33,300 nucleotides of DNA from SIG714 sp964638675 (GTDB taxonomy: Bacteria > Bacillota > Clostridia > Oscillospirales > CAG-272). The notes beneath the pieces are model-generated. The model was not told the DNA's origin and searched no databases. It worked only from the letters and a program-made list of their open reading frames with translations. The position numbers were made by a program, and so were the translations under genes. Shown one piece after another: positions 7,837 to 15,939 of this stretch. Position 1 is the first letter of the stretch; each line of letters starts with the position of its first letter. The stretch is taken from positions 1 through 33,300 of the forward strand of contig CAZXAU010000023.1 of assembly GCA_964638675.1 (NCBI GenBank). Direction: 5' to 3'.

Positions 7837-8268
7837 ATGGAACACAAAAGCGTATATAAAACCAAGCTCAGAAGCTGTATATTATCCCTCTTTGTTTCAC
7901 TGCCATCGGGTTCATTTTCTGCACAGGAGATATACGAGCTTTTGGGTGAAAAGGGAGAAAAGGCAAATTTAACGAGCGTTTACCGCAATCTCGAGTCGAT
8001 GACAAATGAGGGAATTCTCATAAGATTCCGTGACAGCGGCTCGGATAAGGCGACATATCAATATGCAGGGAGAAGCGGAGAGTGCCGCTCTCATTTGCAT
8101 ATAAAATGCATTTCCTGCGGAGAAATGTCGCATCTTGATTGCGATTTTATGAATTTGCTGGAAAGACATATTTTTGAGGATCACGGCTTTTCGATCCTCT
8201 GCGACAGGTCAACTCTATACGGCTTGTGCAGACGTTGCGCAGAAGAAAGGGAAAGCATGAAGCAATGA
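7837..8268 (+). CDS. zur: Fur-family regulator, probable zinc repressor Zur (143 aa)
   Basis: Winged-helix metal-dependent repressor. An in-frame ATG exists at 7789 but lies before the predicted transcription start and its codons overlap the operator, so the start is placed at 7837 (MEHKSVYK), with CGGAA a few bases upstream. Residues about 28-60 form the DNA-binding wing with the family motif LTSVYRNLESMTNEGIL. The C-terminal part has the metal and dimer region: SHLHIKC (His86, His88), the structural zinc pairs Cys91/Cys94 and Cys131/Cys134, and HIFEDHGF. The final four bases overlap the start of the binding-protein gene (ATGA), implying translational coupling. Its position as first gene of a zinc ABC operon supports Zur; Fur or PerR cannot be excluded from sequence alone. 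Confidence 0.88.
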   Translation: MEHKSVYKTKLRSCILSLFVSLPSGSFSAQEIYELLGEKGEKANLTSVYRNLESMTNEGILIRFRDSGSDKATYQYAGRSGECRSHLHIKCISCGEMSHLDCDFMNLLERHIFEDHGFSILCDRSTLYGLCRRCAEERESMKQ

Positions 8269-9254
8269 GATTTTTTGCAAAAGCAGGTACAAAAATACTT
8301 TTGCTCTCTGTATTACTTATCCTCATTTTAATGCCGTTATCCTGCAATTACAGACAGGAAAGCGGAAAAATAAAAATAGTATGCACGGTTTTTTCGGGAT
8401 ATGATTGGGTGCAAAATATTATAAAAGGGCATGAGGAAAATTTTGATATAGTATATCTCCTTTCAAACGGTTCGGATTCACATTCATACCAGCCGACAGT
8501 TAAGGATATTGCGCTGATATCCGATTGCAATCTGCTTATATCAAGCGGCGGAGAATCGGAAGAATGGGTGCTTGATGCCGTCGAAAGCTCGGGAAACGAT
8601 GATATCATGCTGATCTCGATGCTCGATATTATAGGGGACAGAGCGCTTGATGAGTATGCGGGAATACAGAGCGGACGACATGAAGGTCATGACCATCACG
8701 GGGATGAGGAAGAATATGACGAACATACATGGCTGAGTCTCAAAAACGCTGTGATGATCTGTTCGGAGATAGAAAGAATTATATCCGGTATTGACCCCAA
8801 AAACTCGGATTCATATATGAAAAACCGTGATGAATACTGCCGCAGATTGGATGAGCTTTTTGAAAAATATAAGGACAGTATAAAGAACTCGCAACTTGAT
8901 ACACTGATCTTCGCCGACCGCTTTCCCTTTGCCTATCTCATGGACGATCTCGGCATTAGTTATCATGCGGCATTTTCGGGATGTTCGGCGGAGAGCGAAG
9001 CGAGCGTTGAAACTATAGTCAAGCTGACCGAGCTCACAAGATCGGTGGGGTGTGAGTATATTTGTGTAATCGAAACATCGGATAAAAAGCTTGCCGAAAC
9101 TGTTTCATCCTGTGTCGGTAACAACTGTCGGATAATTACACTCGATTCGATACAGGCTGTCAGCGACAAAAAAATAAAGAACGGTTACAATTATATAGAT
9201 GTTATGGAAAACAATTTGAAGCTTATCAAAAGAGCATTGAGTATCAGTGAATAG
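8265..9254 (+). CDS. znuA: Zinc ABC transporter substrate-binding lipoprotein (329 aa)
   Basis: Cluster A-I metal-binding protein that captures Zn2+ outside the membrane and delivers it to the permease. The N-terminus is a signal peptide with a hydrophobic run (about 10-25) and a lipid-attachment Cys27 in PLSC. Likely metal ligands are His73 (DSHSYQP) and His154 (EHTWLS). The His/Asp/Glu-rich loop RHEGHDHHGDEEE (about 139-150) is typical of zinc rather than manganese binders. The third ligand region reads FADRFPFAYL followed by SYHAAFSGCSAE. It lacks the HDAF-type His of TroA/ZnuA, a variation common in Firmicutes as I recall. The start at 8265 is set by the 4-base overlap with zur. A structured 155-base spacer separates it from the ATPase gene. 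Confidence 0.92.
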   Translation: MRFFAKAGTKILLLSVLLILILMPLSCNYRQESGKIKIVCTVFSGYDWVQNIIKGHEENFDIVYLLSNGSDSHSYQPTVKDIALISDCNLLISSGGESEEWVLDAVESSGNDDIMLISMLDIIGDRALDEYAGIQSGRHEGHDHHGDEEEYDEHTWLSLKNAVMICSEIERIISGIDPKNSDSYMKNRDEYCRRLDELFEKYKDSIKNSQLDTLIFADRFPFAYLMDDLGISYHAAFSGCSAESEASVETIVKLTELTRSVGCEYICVIETSDKKLAETVSSCVGNNCRIITLDSIQAVSDKKIKNGYNYIDVMENNLKLIKRALSISE

Positions 9255-9393
9255 CGTGAAAGATATGTTTTACTTGCATGGAGAAGTTCATCTGTTTCAC
9301 GCCCAAATTCGCTTAAAAATGGGACATAGCCCATTTTGGCTGCTTCACAGTCTCAGCGAATTTTCTTAATGATTTGTGCCACCGCTTTAGCGG
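9254..9393 (+). other. Structured spacer between znuA and znuC
   Basis: Four perfect inverted repeats fill the gap. They are GCGTGAAA/TTTCACGC (9254-9261 with 9295-9302); an outer AAATTCGCT/AGCGAATTT (9305-9313 with 9355-9363) that encloses AAAATGGG/CCCATTTT (9316-9323 with 9330-9337); and CCGC/GCGG (9382-9385 with 9390-9393), just before the znuC ribosome site. No T-run follows, so these look like RNA structures for processing, stability or translation control rather than terminators. It could also be a dispersed intergenic repeat; short words are shared with 10991-11086. Confidence 0.6.
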
Positions 9394-9409
9394 CGGAATG
9401 GAGATTAAT

Positions 9410-10123
9410 ATGGGATTAATTGAATGTAAAGAGCTTACTCTCGGATACGAGCGTGAGAATGTAATAGAAAACCTGTCTTTCTGCGTAAAAGAGGGGGATT
9501 ATCTCTCAGTTGTGGGAGAAAACGGTGCAGGAAAAAGTACGCTTGTCAAGGCTATTTTAGGACTGTTGAAACCGATTTCAGGCGAAATAGTGTATAGCAA
9601 GATAACCCGGAATGATATAGGATATCTTCCTCAGAATTCTGAGAGCGAGAGGGACTTCCCGGCATCGGTGAGCGAAGTGGTTTATTCGGGATTTCTCGGA
9701 AAAAAGGGATTTCGTCCGTTTTATACGAAGGAAGAGAAAATAACCGCCGACGGATATATGTTTCTCGTCGGAGTTGCCGACAAGAAGAAAAAGTGCTTTG
9801 CCGAGCTTTCGGGCGGTCAGCAACAGCGTGTTTTGCTTGCGAGGGCACTATGTGCGGCTGAAAAGCTTATTCTGCTTGACGAACCGACATCGGCACTTGA
9901 CCCGAAGGCAAGCATTGAATTTTATAAATTGACAGACACGCTCAATAAGGGCAATAAAGTCACCGTGATATCGATAACGCATGATATCAGGGCGGCACTT
10001 GAGCATTCGAGCCATATTCTGCACCTTTCACGCTCCGAGTGCTTTTTCGGAAGTGTTGAGGACTACAAAAATAGCAGTCAGTATGCACGTTTTGTTCTTT
10101 CGGAGGGCAATAAAAATGGCTGA
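9410..10123 (+). CDS. znuC: Zinc ABC transporter ATP-binding protein (237 aa)
   Basis: Cytoplasmic ATPase that powers zinc import with ZnuB. Walker A GENGAGKST is at 36-44, the Q-loop is in GYLPQNSE, the ABC signature LSGGQQQ at 133-139, Walker B LILLDEPT at 153-160 and the H-loop in SITHD. The start at 9410 is set by GGAG at 9400-9403, six bases upstream; an in-frame upstream ATG at 9374 lies inside the structured spacer. The ribosome site follows a CCGC-TTTA-GCGG hairpin, and very similar wording precedes aspS. Its stop overlaps the ZnuB start by 8 bases. Confidence 0.93.
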   Translation: MGLIECKELTLGYERENVIENLSFCVKEGDYLSVVGENGAGKSTLVKAILGLLKPISGEIVYSKITRNDIGYLPQNSESERDFPASVSEVVYSGFLGKKGFRPFYTKEEKITADGYMFLVGVADKKKKCFAELSGGQQQRVLLARALCAAEKLILLDEPTSALDPKASIEFYKLTDTLNKGNKVTVISITHDIRAALEHSSHILHLSRSECFFGSVEDYKNSSQYARFVLSEGNKNG

Positions 10124-10952
10124 AGTATTTGATTATATTATAAAATATCCCTTTGTGCGTTACGGTCTTGCAGTGTGTATTCTAACATCGCTTTGTGCGG
10201 CACTTTTGGGTGTTACTCTTGTTCTGAAAAGGTATTCATATATAGGTGACGGTCTCTCTCATGTTGCATTCGGCGCTTTTGCAATCGCGGCTGTGCTGAA
10301 TTTTACCAACGAAATACTTATTGTAATGCCTGTAACCGTGATCGTAGCTATAATACTGATAAACGGTGCAGGGCGTTTCAGAGCCGATTCGGCACTTGCG
10401 ATGCTGTCGGTCGCTTCACTGTCGGTGGGATACATTCTGTATAACAAATTCCCGTCGTCGTCTGCCAACATATCGGGCGATGTATGCACATCTCTTTTCG
10501 GTTCGACCTCGATCTTGACGCTGAAAACGAGTGATCTTATAGTCAGTATAATTATGACAGCGGCAGTTCTCCTCTTTTATTTTCTCTTTTATAACAGGAT
10601 CTTCGCCGTTACCTTTGACCCGACATTTTCTAAGGCAACCGGACTTCGGACGAGGGTATACGAAACACTGATCGCAATCATAACGGGAGTTGTGATCTCT
10701 CTGTCAATGAGGCTTGTCGGCTCGCTCCTTGTTTCAGCAATTGTAGTTTTCCCATGCATCTCATCGATGCAGGTCTTCAAAACATTCAAAAGCGTTGTGA
10801 TATCATCTGCGATATTTTCAATAACTGCCGCATTTTTAGGAATGATGGCATCCATGATGTTCAGCACGCCTGTCGGTGCAAGTGTTGTTATTGCCGATCT
10901 GATCGGATTTGCGGCATTTACGATCGTAAAAAGGCTTGTTCGTTGCCGCTGA
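10116..10952 (+). CDS. znuB: Zinc ABC transporter permease (278 aa)
   Basis: ABC-3 family membrane permease forming the zinc channel with ZnuC. The start MAEVFDYI at 10116 has CGGAGG about ten bases upstream; longer in-frame reading to 9981 would run inside znuC. About eight hydrophobic helices are visible. Family marks include LKRYSYIGDGLSHVAFGA near the N-terminus, TFDPTFSKATGLRT in the middle, and SMRLVGSLLVSAIVVFP late in the protein. It overlaps znuC by 8 bases and completes the zur-znuA-znuC-znuB operon. The region downstream is rich in hairpins rather than carrying a standard terminator. Confidence 0.93.
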   Translation: MAEVFDYIIKYPFVRYGLAVCILTSLCAALLGVTLVLKRYSYIGDGLSHVAFGAFAIAAVLNFTNEILIVMPVTVIVAIILINGAGRFRADSALAMLSVASLSVGYILYNKFPSSSANISGDVCTSLFGSTSILTLKTSDLIVSIIMTAAVLLFYFLFYNRIFAVTFDPTFSKATGLRTRVYETLIAIITGVVISLSMRLVGSLLVSAIVVFPCISSMQVFKTFKSVVISSAIFSITAAFLGMMASMMFSTPVGASVVIADLIGFAAFTIVKRLVRCR

Positions 10953-10990
10953 ATCAGACTGTTGAAATAAAAATATAGGTTTGGTGTAAA

Positions 10991-11086
10991 TTTGAAAGAT
11001 AAATCTTTCAAACGGCGTTTTATAACTTTCGCCACCGAAGTGAAGCCCAAATTCCGCAAGAAAGGAAGCTTTCGCAATGCGAAAGC
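10991..11086 (+). other. Structured spacer before the MmgE/PrpD gene
   Basis: A 10-bp perfect inverted repeat TTTGAAAGAT/ATCTTTCAAA (10991-11012) is followed by GGCG...CGCC (11014-11033) and GCTTTCGC-AAT-GCGAAAGC (11068-11086). The last hairpin separates the Shine-Dalgarno-like AAAGGAA (11061-11067) from the ATG at 11088. GCCCAAATTCCGC (11045-11057) and GCCACCG (11031-11037) resemble words in the znuA-znuC spacer. A weak promoter candidate TTGAAA-17-TGTAAA lies at 10962-10990. In this frame the spacer is open, but nothing supports its translation. Confidence 0.5.
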
Positions 11087-11087
11087 C

Positions 11088-12485
11088 ATGGTCATAAATA
11101 TGGAAAAGGATTATACAAAAGTGCTTGCCGAGTTCTGTCATTTGCTGAAATACTCGGATCTCCCGCCAAAAACGGTTCCGACAATTAAATATCTTATAAT
11201 TGACTGCATTGCATCGGCAATGGCAGGGAAGAGAATAAATAAAAACTTCAACCACGCATGTGAAAAGCTTGTCTTTTTAGCAGGAGGAAACCCTCAGGCT
11301 CATACGCTTTTCAGTGATGTGATGCTTCCTGTCGAGAATGCGGCATTCATGAATTCTGTATATGCTCACGGAGCTGACATGGACGATGGAAACAGAAAGG
11401 CTATGGGTCATGTCGGTGCTCATGTTATCCCGGCGGTGATGGCTCTTGCTGAAACTCTGAGCGTCAGTGAGAAGGATATCATTGTCTCGATAGCTGTCGG
11501 TTATGAAATATATTGCAGGACAGCGGCGGCGGTTCAGCCCGGACTTGTCAGGCGTGGATTTCATTCAACCGGAACTGCCGGGGCACTTGCCTGTGCCGCA
11601 GCCTGTGCAAAGCTTATGGGACTTGACAGCGAGGGAATATATAATTCAATGGCACTTGCGACCACACAAAGCTCAGGTCTGCTTATCGTTGCCGAATCCG
11701 GACAGTCGTGTAAACCGATTAATCCCGCAAGAGCGGCACAGAGCGGTATAATTTCAGCAAAGCTCGTATCTTACGGAGTGAAGAGTTTTGACAATCCGCT
11801 TCAGAGCTCAAAGGGATGGTTCCACGCAATGAGTGACAGTGTTGATTATTCTATGCTGACATGCCGACTCGGTGAGAGCTTTGCCGCAGACGAGTGCTAT
11901 TTCAAGCCCTATCCCTCATGTCGGCATACACATTGTTCAATTCAGGCGGCACTTGAGCTGAAAAACGAACACCCATTTTCAGCTGATGAAATAGAAAAGG
12001 TCAATGTCTATATATATAAAAATGCCATTGATATAGCAGGGCAGATAAAGCTGCCAAGGTGCGATGACGATTCAAAATTCTCGATACATTATACGCTTGC
12101 AAGTGCACTTTTCAAGGGCAATTTTACGCTTTCAGATCTCGACGTATCAGATATACCGCAAGAAATTTTGTCGCTGATTGAAAAAATCGAGCTTATAGAA
12201 GATTCTTCTATGGAAAACCGTGATGCCGGGATCAGGGGTTCAAGAGTCGAAATCATGCTGTGCGGCGGCAGTAAGATCGAAAAAAAAGTGCTCATTCCCA
12301 AGGGAGATCCCGAAAACCCATTTACGCTTGATGATTTAAAATATAAAACTTATTCATGCTGTGAGGGGATCCTGACGAAGGGAGAGGCCGATACTCTGAT
12401 ATTCGATGTCATGAATTCAGGAACAGACAGGCAATTTGACATTAGCAATTATCCTGCAAGTGCACTGCTGTTCAGAAGACTTTAA
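11088..12485 (+). CDS. MmgE/PrpD family protein (465 aa)
   Basis: Member of the MmgE/PrpD family, whose characterised members include 2-methylcitrate dehydratase and iminodisuccinate epimerase. The substrate here is unknown. Family marks: LIIDCIASAMAG near the N-terminus, HGADMDDGNRKAMGHVGAHV with the conserved acidic pair and His, GFHSTGTAGALACAAACAKL, KPINPARAAQSG, and FKPYPSCRHTH. The length is typical. The start is uncertain. 11088 (MVINMEKDY) is reachable from AAAGGAA only across a hairpin, while 11100 (MEKDYTK) has no ribosome site at all. No methylcitrate-pathway genes are near, so propionate metabolism should not be assumed. It may be read with the zinc operon or from a weak promoter at 10962-10990. 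A terminator follows at 12521. Confidence 0.87.
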   Translation: MVINMEKDYTKVLAEFCHLLKYSDLPPKTVPTIKYLIIDCIASAMAGKRINKNFNHACEKLVFLAGGNPQAHTLFSDVMLPVENAAFMNSVYAHGADMDDGNRKAMGHVGAHVIPAVMALAETLSVSEKDIIVSIAVGYEIYCRTAAAVQPGLVRRGFHSTGTAGALACAAACAKLMGLDSEGIYNSMALATTQSSGLLIVAESGQSCKPINPARAAQSGIISAKLVSYGVKSFDNPLQSSKGWFHAMSDSVDYSMLTCRLGESFAADECYFKPYPSCRHTHCSIQAALELKNEHPFSADEIEKVNVYIYKNAIDIAGQIKLPRCDDDSKFSIHYTLASALFKGNFTLSDLDVSDIPQEILSLIEKIELIEDSSMENRDAGIRGSRVEIMLCGGSKIEKKVLIPKGDPENPFTLDDLKYKTYSCCEGILTKGEADTLIFDVMNSGTDRQFDISNYPASALLFRRL

Positions 12486-12520
12486 GACTGCTTAATCGAG
12501 CAACTTATATGACAAAAACA

Positions 12521-12560
12521 AAACGAAGCTGTGATGATCGTTTTTTTCACAGCTTCGTTT
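12521..12560. terminator. Bidirectional terminator between prpD-like gene and spoIIE
   Basis: A 14-bp perfect stem (AAACGAAGCTGTGA and its complement, 12521-12534 with 12547-12560) has a 12-base loop. It is flanked by A-rich sequence on the left and T-rich on the right, so it can serve both converging genes. Confidence 0.88.
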
Positions 12561-12573
12561 ATTTTGTTTTTTT

Positions 12574-14904
12574 CTATTTTTCAATTTTCACGATCGCAAC
12601 AGACATGTCATCCGAGCGTCTGCCTGAGCTTGATGCATCATTTATTATGCTTTGAGCGATAGCTTCGATCGGAAGATCTGCTTTGCTTGTCACCGAATCG
12701 GCGATCAGCAGACAGCTCTCGAGATCGGGAGCGACACCGTCTGATGTCAGGATGATGTAATCTCCCGGCATTACCGAGAAGCTTGTCACTTCGGCATTAA
12801 TATCACGTACAACACCGAGTGGGAGGGTTGCTGATGAGATCCTGAACACATGACCGTTTCTCAGTATCATAGATGAGACCGCACCGCTTTTCACGAAACA
12901 GACCTTTGACTGATAGAGATCAACACGCATGAGGTCAAGGGTTGACGATGTTTCGTAGTTCTGACCGAGCATATAATTGTTTATTGTTTCGACGACAGTT
13001 TTCAGACTTCCTCCCGAGAGGGTAAGCTTTTCCGAGAAGCTGCAACATATGTGTGAAACGAGTGCCGCCTGTTTTCCGCTTCCCATTCCGTCTGAGAGTA
13101 CGGTATAAAAAAATCCGTCATTTGATGAAAAGGAGCGGACTGTATCGCCGCAGACCTCTTCGCCGTCCTTTGGTTTTGAAAGACTTGTGAATTTGCATGA
13201 TATTACGGGAAGACTTTCAAGCTTCATTCTCCATTTTCCGGAGGAATACTCGATATACGGTGTGCTCATCGGGAGAGCACATATTTCGGAAAATTCTTTT
13301 TTTATGCTGTTTCCCGAGATGTTGAGGGCAATATCGCTCATACCTTTGGCAATGACCGTTTTACGTCTGTCTCCGAAGACAAAAATACTTTCACAATCAA
13401 GCTTGAGCTTTTTTGCAATTTCAGCTGCTTTTTCGGAAAGCTTTAGGTCAACGGCAATTTCACTCTGACGTGATTTTGTACTTTCGTCTATAAGTTTTGC
13501 AACACATCCGTATCCGTAGGCAAATGCTTTCGTTTTGTCTCCTGTCATTTTGGATCGGATAAGCATTCCGTATTCGCTGTTTATATCCTGGGCAAGCGTC
13601 TTAGCGGCTTTGCATGAATCGATAAGCTCACGTGGCATATCTTCACTTGTAATATACCCTGTTTCACAAAGTGTATGGCTCAGCCTTTCGATGACATCGC
13701 TGTTTTCTTCAGGCTTTTTCAGACATTTTTTCTTCTGTCTGCATGACAAACAGTTGTCGGTGCAGACATTTTCGCACATGCGGTAAACCTCATCATACCC
13801 CGGGTATTTCAGGTTGTCCGAGACAGTGGTAAGCATCTGTGACAGGGATGTCATATTTTCCGATATTCTGTCAGAATCCTCTCTTGCAAGTTTTTCCGAA
13901 ACACGGTTCAGTTCGCTTTCAATTTCCTTATCTTTTTCAATAAGTTTTTCATTATTTTCGTTTTTGTTGCTCTTTCCGAAAAATCTTATCGGGAAAATAA
14001 TCAGTGATCCGCACAACAGGTCGGGCAATACATATGTAAGTGCATTCTGTTTGAATATCCAAAATGAATAAATTGCACCAAAGAGCAGTCCGAGCGGCAG
14101 GGAAAGTTTTTTGTTTACTTTATCTGTCACTGAGTAAAAGAGGGCTACAAGTGCAAACATCGGGGCGAGGATAGGCTCACCGCAGGCAAGTCCACAGATA
14201 AGCGATATTACAGTTGCTGAAAGGGAATCAAATTTAAGCGAAATATATACTGTCAGTGCACTGCATGCAGCAATTCCGAGCGAATACCCGAAAAAACCGA
14301 ATTTACTCATTGAGAGCACGAAACAAAAACCGAGTGCGGCAGACCCTGCAATATAGTGCAGGGAGCTCTTCTTCCTGTCAAGTCCGCAGAACAAAAAGCT
14401 CAGTCCGAACGGTACTACACTCATGAATATAAGTCCGCCGAATGAAGAGAGTGAAAAGCCGTCTGCGAAGCAATTGATTACCGAAATCACAAATCCGGAA
14501 CCAAGAGCCGATATTGTGCGTAAAAAATATCCTTCTTCAAAAATTTTTACACTGTCATCGCAGAGATATTTTGATACGGCATACCTCAGCAGTATTACCA
14601 ATGTATAGCATATGGCGTAGCCTATTCCGCCCTGATTTATTGAAAAGGCAGAAAAGAGGCAACCGAGATATATAAAGAGTACGTTTTTACTTTTTCCGCA
14701 TAAAAGTGCAAGACCCAACGGATATGTAGAAAAAAAGGTGTTGCATGATGCAAGAAGAAATGAGCATACTGTCCAGAGCGATTCTCTCAATACATATTCG
14801 GCAATCGATGCGGCAAGATACTTGTCCTTCTTGCCGTCAAAATGTTCAGAAAGTTTTTTTATTATTTGTTTTGTCAGATAGTTAAATCTTTTTTCCAAAT
14901 TCAT
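12574..14904 (-). CDS. spoIIE: Stage II sporulation protein E, PP2C phosphatase (776 aa)
   Basis: Membrane phosphatase that dephosphorylates SpoIIAA and so releases sigma-F in the forespore. The start at 14904 is preceded by GGAGG seven bases upstream. About ten hydrophobic helices fill residues 45-310. A charged middle region includes a Cys cluster (CTDNCLSCRQKKKC), as in other SpoIIE proteins. The PP2C domain occupies about 570-776, with the metal-binding SDGMGSGK near 602, LPLGVV, LTSDGV and the final SDDMSVAIV carrying its expected aspartates. Length and order match the family. A Spo0A-type box lies about 60 bases upstream. Confidence 0.95.
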   Translation of the reverse strand: MNLEKRFNYLTKQIIKKLSEHFDGKKDKYLAASIAEYVLRESLWTVCSFLLASCNTFFSTYPLGLALLCGKSKNVLFIYLGCLFSAFSINQGGIGYAICYTLVILLRYAVSKYLCDDSVKIFEEGYFLRTISALGSGFVISVINCFADGFSLSSFGGLIFMSVVPFGLSFLFCGLDRKKSSLHYIAGSAALGFCFVLSMSKFGFFGYSLGIAACSALTVYISLKFDSLSATVISLICGLACGEPILAPMFALVALFYSVTDKVNKKLSLPLGLLFGAIYSFWIFKQNALTYVLPDLLCGSLIIFPIRFFGKSNKNENNEKLIEKDKEIESELNRVSEKLAREDSDRISENMTSLSQMLTTVSDNLKYPGYDEVYRMCENVCTDNCLSCRQKKKCLKKPEENSDVIERLSHTLCETGYITSEDMPRELIDSCKAAKTLAQDINSEYGMLIRSKMTGDKTKAFAYGYGCVAKLIDESTKSRQSEIAVDLKLSEKAAEIAKKLKLDCESIFVFGDRRKTVIAKGMSDIALNISGNSIKKEFSEICALPMSTPYIEYSSGKWRMKLESLPVISCKFTSLSKPKDGEEVCGDTVRSFSSNDGFFYTVLSDGMGSGKQAALVSHICCSFSEKLTLSGGSLKTVVETINNYMLGQNYETSSTLDLMRVDLYQSKVCFVKSGAVSSMILRNGHVFRISSATLPLGVVRDINAEVTSFSVMPGDYIILTSDGVAPDLESCLLIADSVTSKADLPIEAIAQSIINDASSSGRRSDDMSVAIVKIEK

Positions 14905-14930
14905 TGTTTTTCCTCCGCTTTTGTCATTCA

Positions 14931-14969
14931 AATATATATTAAACAAGAATCCTTGAATTACTTGTCGAA
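14931..14969 (-). promoter_or_regulatory. Putative Spo0A-activated spoIIE promoter
   Basis: On the plus strand TTGTCGAA (14962-14969) matches the Spo0A box core TGTCGAA exactly. A minus-strand -10-like TATATT lies at 14936-14931, 26-27 bases from the spoIIE start, which puts the box near -40 to -45. No clear -35 hexamer is spaced for sigma-A, as expected for a promoter that needs Spo0A. The exact -10 is a guess; the box itself is clear. Confidence 0.65.
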
Positions 14970-15052
14970 GCAAAGAATATGCAAAAATATTCTTGAGCGT
15001 CGGAAAAAATATAAAGATGCGGAATGAAAAAACGAATTTATCTCACTTTATT

Positions 15053-15118
15053 ATTCAAAGAGGAAGTAAAGCATTTCGGTGAAAAAATAGAGTGATTGTA
15101 TTTTCTTCCTCTTTGAAT
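15053..15118 (-). terminator. Large hairpin after the small helical gene
   Basis: A 14-bp perfect stem ATTCAAAGAGGAAG / CTTCCTCTTTGAAT (15053-15066 with 15105-15118) with a 38-base loop begins six bases past the stop of the gene ending at 15125. Inside, AAAATA/TATTTT can extend the helix. The T-run after it on the minus strand is poor, so its termination strength is uncertain. The remaining gap up to spoIIE shows only the promoter. Confidence 0.55.
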
Positions 15119-15124
15119 GTCTTG

Positions 15125-15550
15125 TCAAAGATACTTTTTCATGCAATCTATAGAATTCGATTGAAAGTCTATCAATCGTTGTGCAAGTGCCTTTGATGCA
15201 TCGTCGGCATTTTCACATGAGTTTTTTGCACGTATAGCTCCTATCATGCCCATATTATTGCCCTGCATGATCATCTCTGCCGCTTTGGAATCTCCTGCAT
15301 CATGCAGAAGCTTCAAGCGTATCATATATGAAGTCATGAATTTTTCTTTAGGCGTCAGACCGATACGGCGTGTCTTGTCTCCGAGTGCCTTCTTTGCCTG
15401 TGCAAAAATGTCTCCGTATTCTCCGTTTTCGTGCGAAAGCTCGTCGCAGAGCGCGCTTCCTTCGTATGCGGCAAGTACGGTTGATGTAGACCCCATCCCC
15501 ATCTGTGTGTTTTTATATATATATTTGTACAGTTCTTCGGTATGATCCAT
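15125..15550 (-). CDS. Conserved small all-helical protein (141 aa)
   Basis: I do not recognise a named family with certainty. The pattern resembles a conserved Clostridia protein of about 140 residues with a ferritin-like four-helix layout: helix 1 with LYKYIYKNTQMGMGSTSTVL, helix 2 with YGDIFAQAKKAL, helix 3 with EKFMTSYMIRLKLL, then AAEMIMQGNNMGMIGAI and a C-terminal helix ending SIDCMKKYL. No signal peptide or membrane helix is seen, so it is probably cytoplasmic. AAGGAT is eight bases before the ATG. It lies upstream of spoIIE on the same strand, but the hairpin at 15053-15118 and spoIIE's own promoter argue against strict co-transcription. Metal binding or a sporulation role would be guesses. 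Confidence 0.7.
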   Translation of the reverse strand: MDHTEELYKYIYKNTQMGMGSTSTVLAAYEGSALCDELSHENGEYGDIFAQAKKALGDKTRRIGLTPKEKFMTSYMIRLKLLHDAGDSKAAEMIMQGNNMGMIGAIRAKNSCENADDASKALAQRLIDFQSNSIDCMKKYL

Positions 15551-15740
15551 TTTTTTATCCTTCTTTTATACAATTAAATCATTCGACTGGTAATTTTGTT
15601 ATCTGAATTATCATTTTGCGGAAATAATCTTCCCGATGCTATTATTATTGACCGATCATCCGATATTATGTCATATAATTTCATCAGAAAATAGTGGCTG
15701 AAATAGTAAGAATACAAATAGCTTCACGATTTAATCAAGG

Positions 15741-15770
15741 AAAAAAAGCAGACATCTTTAATCTGTCTGC
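15741..15770 (-). terminator. Strong minus-strand terminator without an obvious gene
   Basis: On the minus strand a 7-bp stem GCAGACA / TGTCTGC (15764-15770 with 15748-15754) is followed directly by seven T residues (15747-15741). No supported minus-strand coding sequence lies between 15771 and the plus-strand gene at 16128. It may end a small RNA, or be left over from a lost gene. The rest of 15551-15740 holds nothing else that I recognise. Confidence 0.75.
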
Positions 15771-15904
15771 CAGTTTATAATATTCATTTATTTCTTAAAA
15801 TTTGAGAATAAACCTCAAAGTTTTTAGAGTTAAAATCAGCGTGAAAAGATGATTTCCCAGCAAGAAGCATAAAAACAAATTATATATTTTAGATATATTG
15901 TATG

Positions 15905-15933
15905 TTGACTTTGGTTAGAAAATGATGTATAAT
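15905..15933 (+). promoter_or_regulatory. Promoter of the metalloprotease-lectin gene
   Basis: TTGACT (15905-15910), a 17-base spacer and TATAAT (15928-15933) with TG just before the -10. The transcript would carry a leader of about 190 bases. Confidence 0.78.
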
Positions 15934-15939
15934 AAGGAA

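Noticed and set aside
10992..11087. N-terminal extension of the MmgE/PrpD protein from a TTG codon
   Set aside because: The extension is basic and low in complexity, runs through three RNA hairpins, and the family begins at the later Met.
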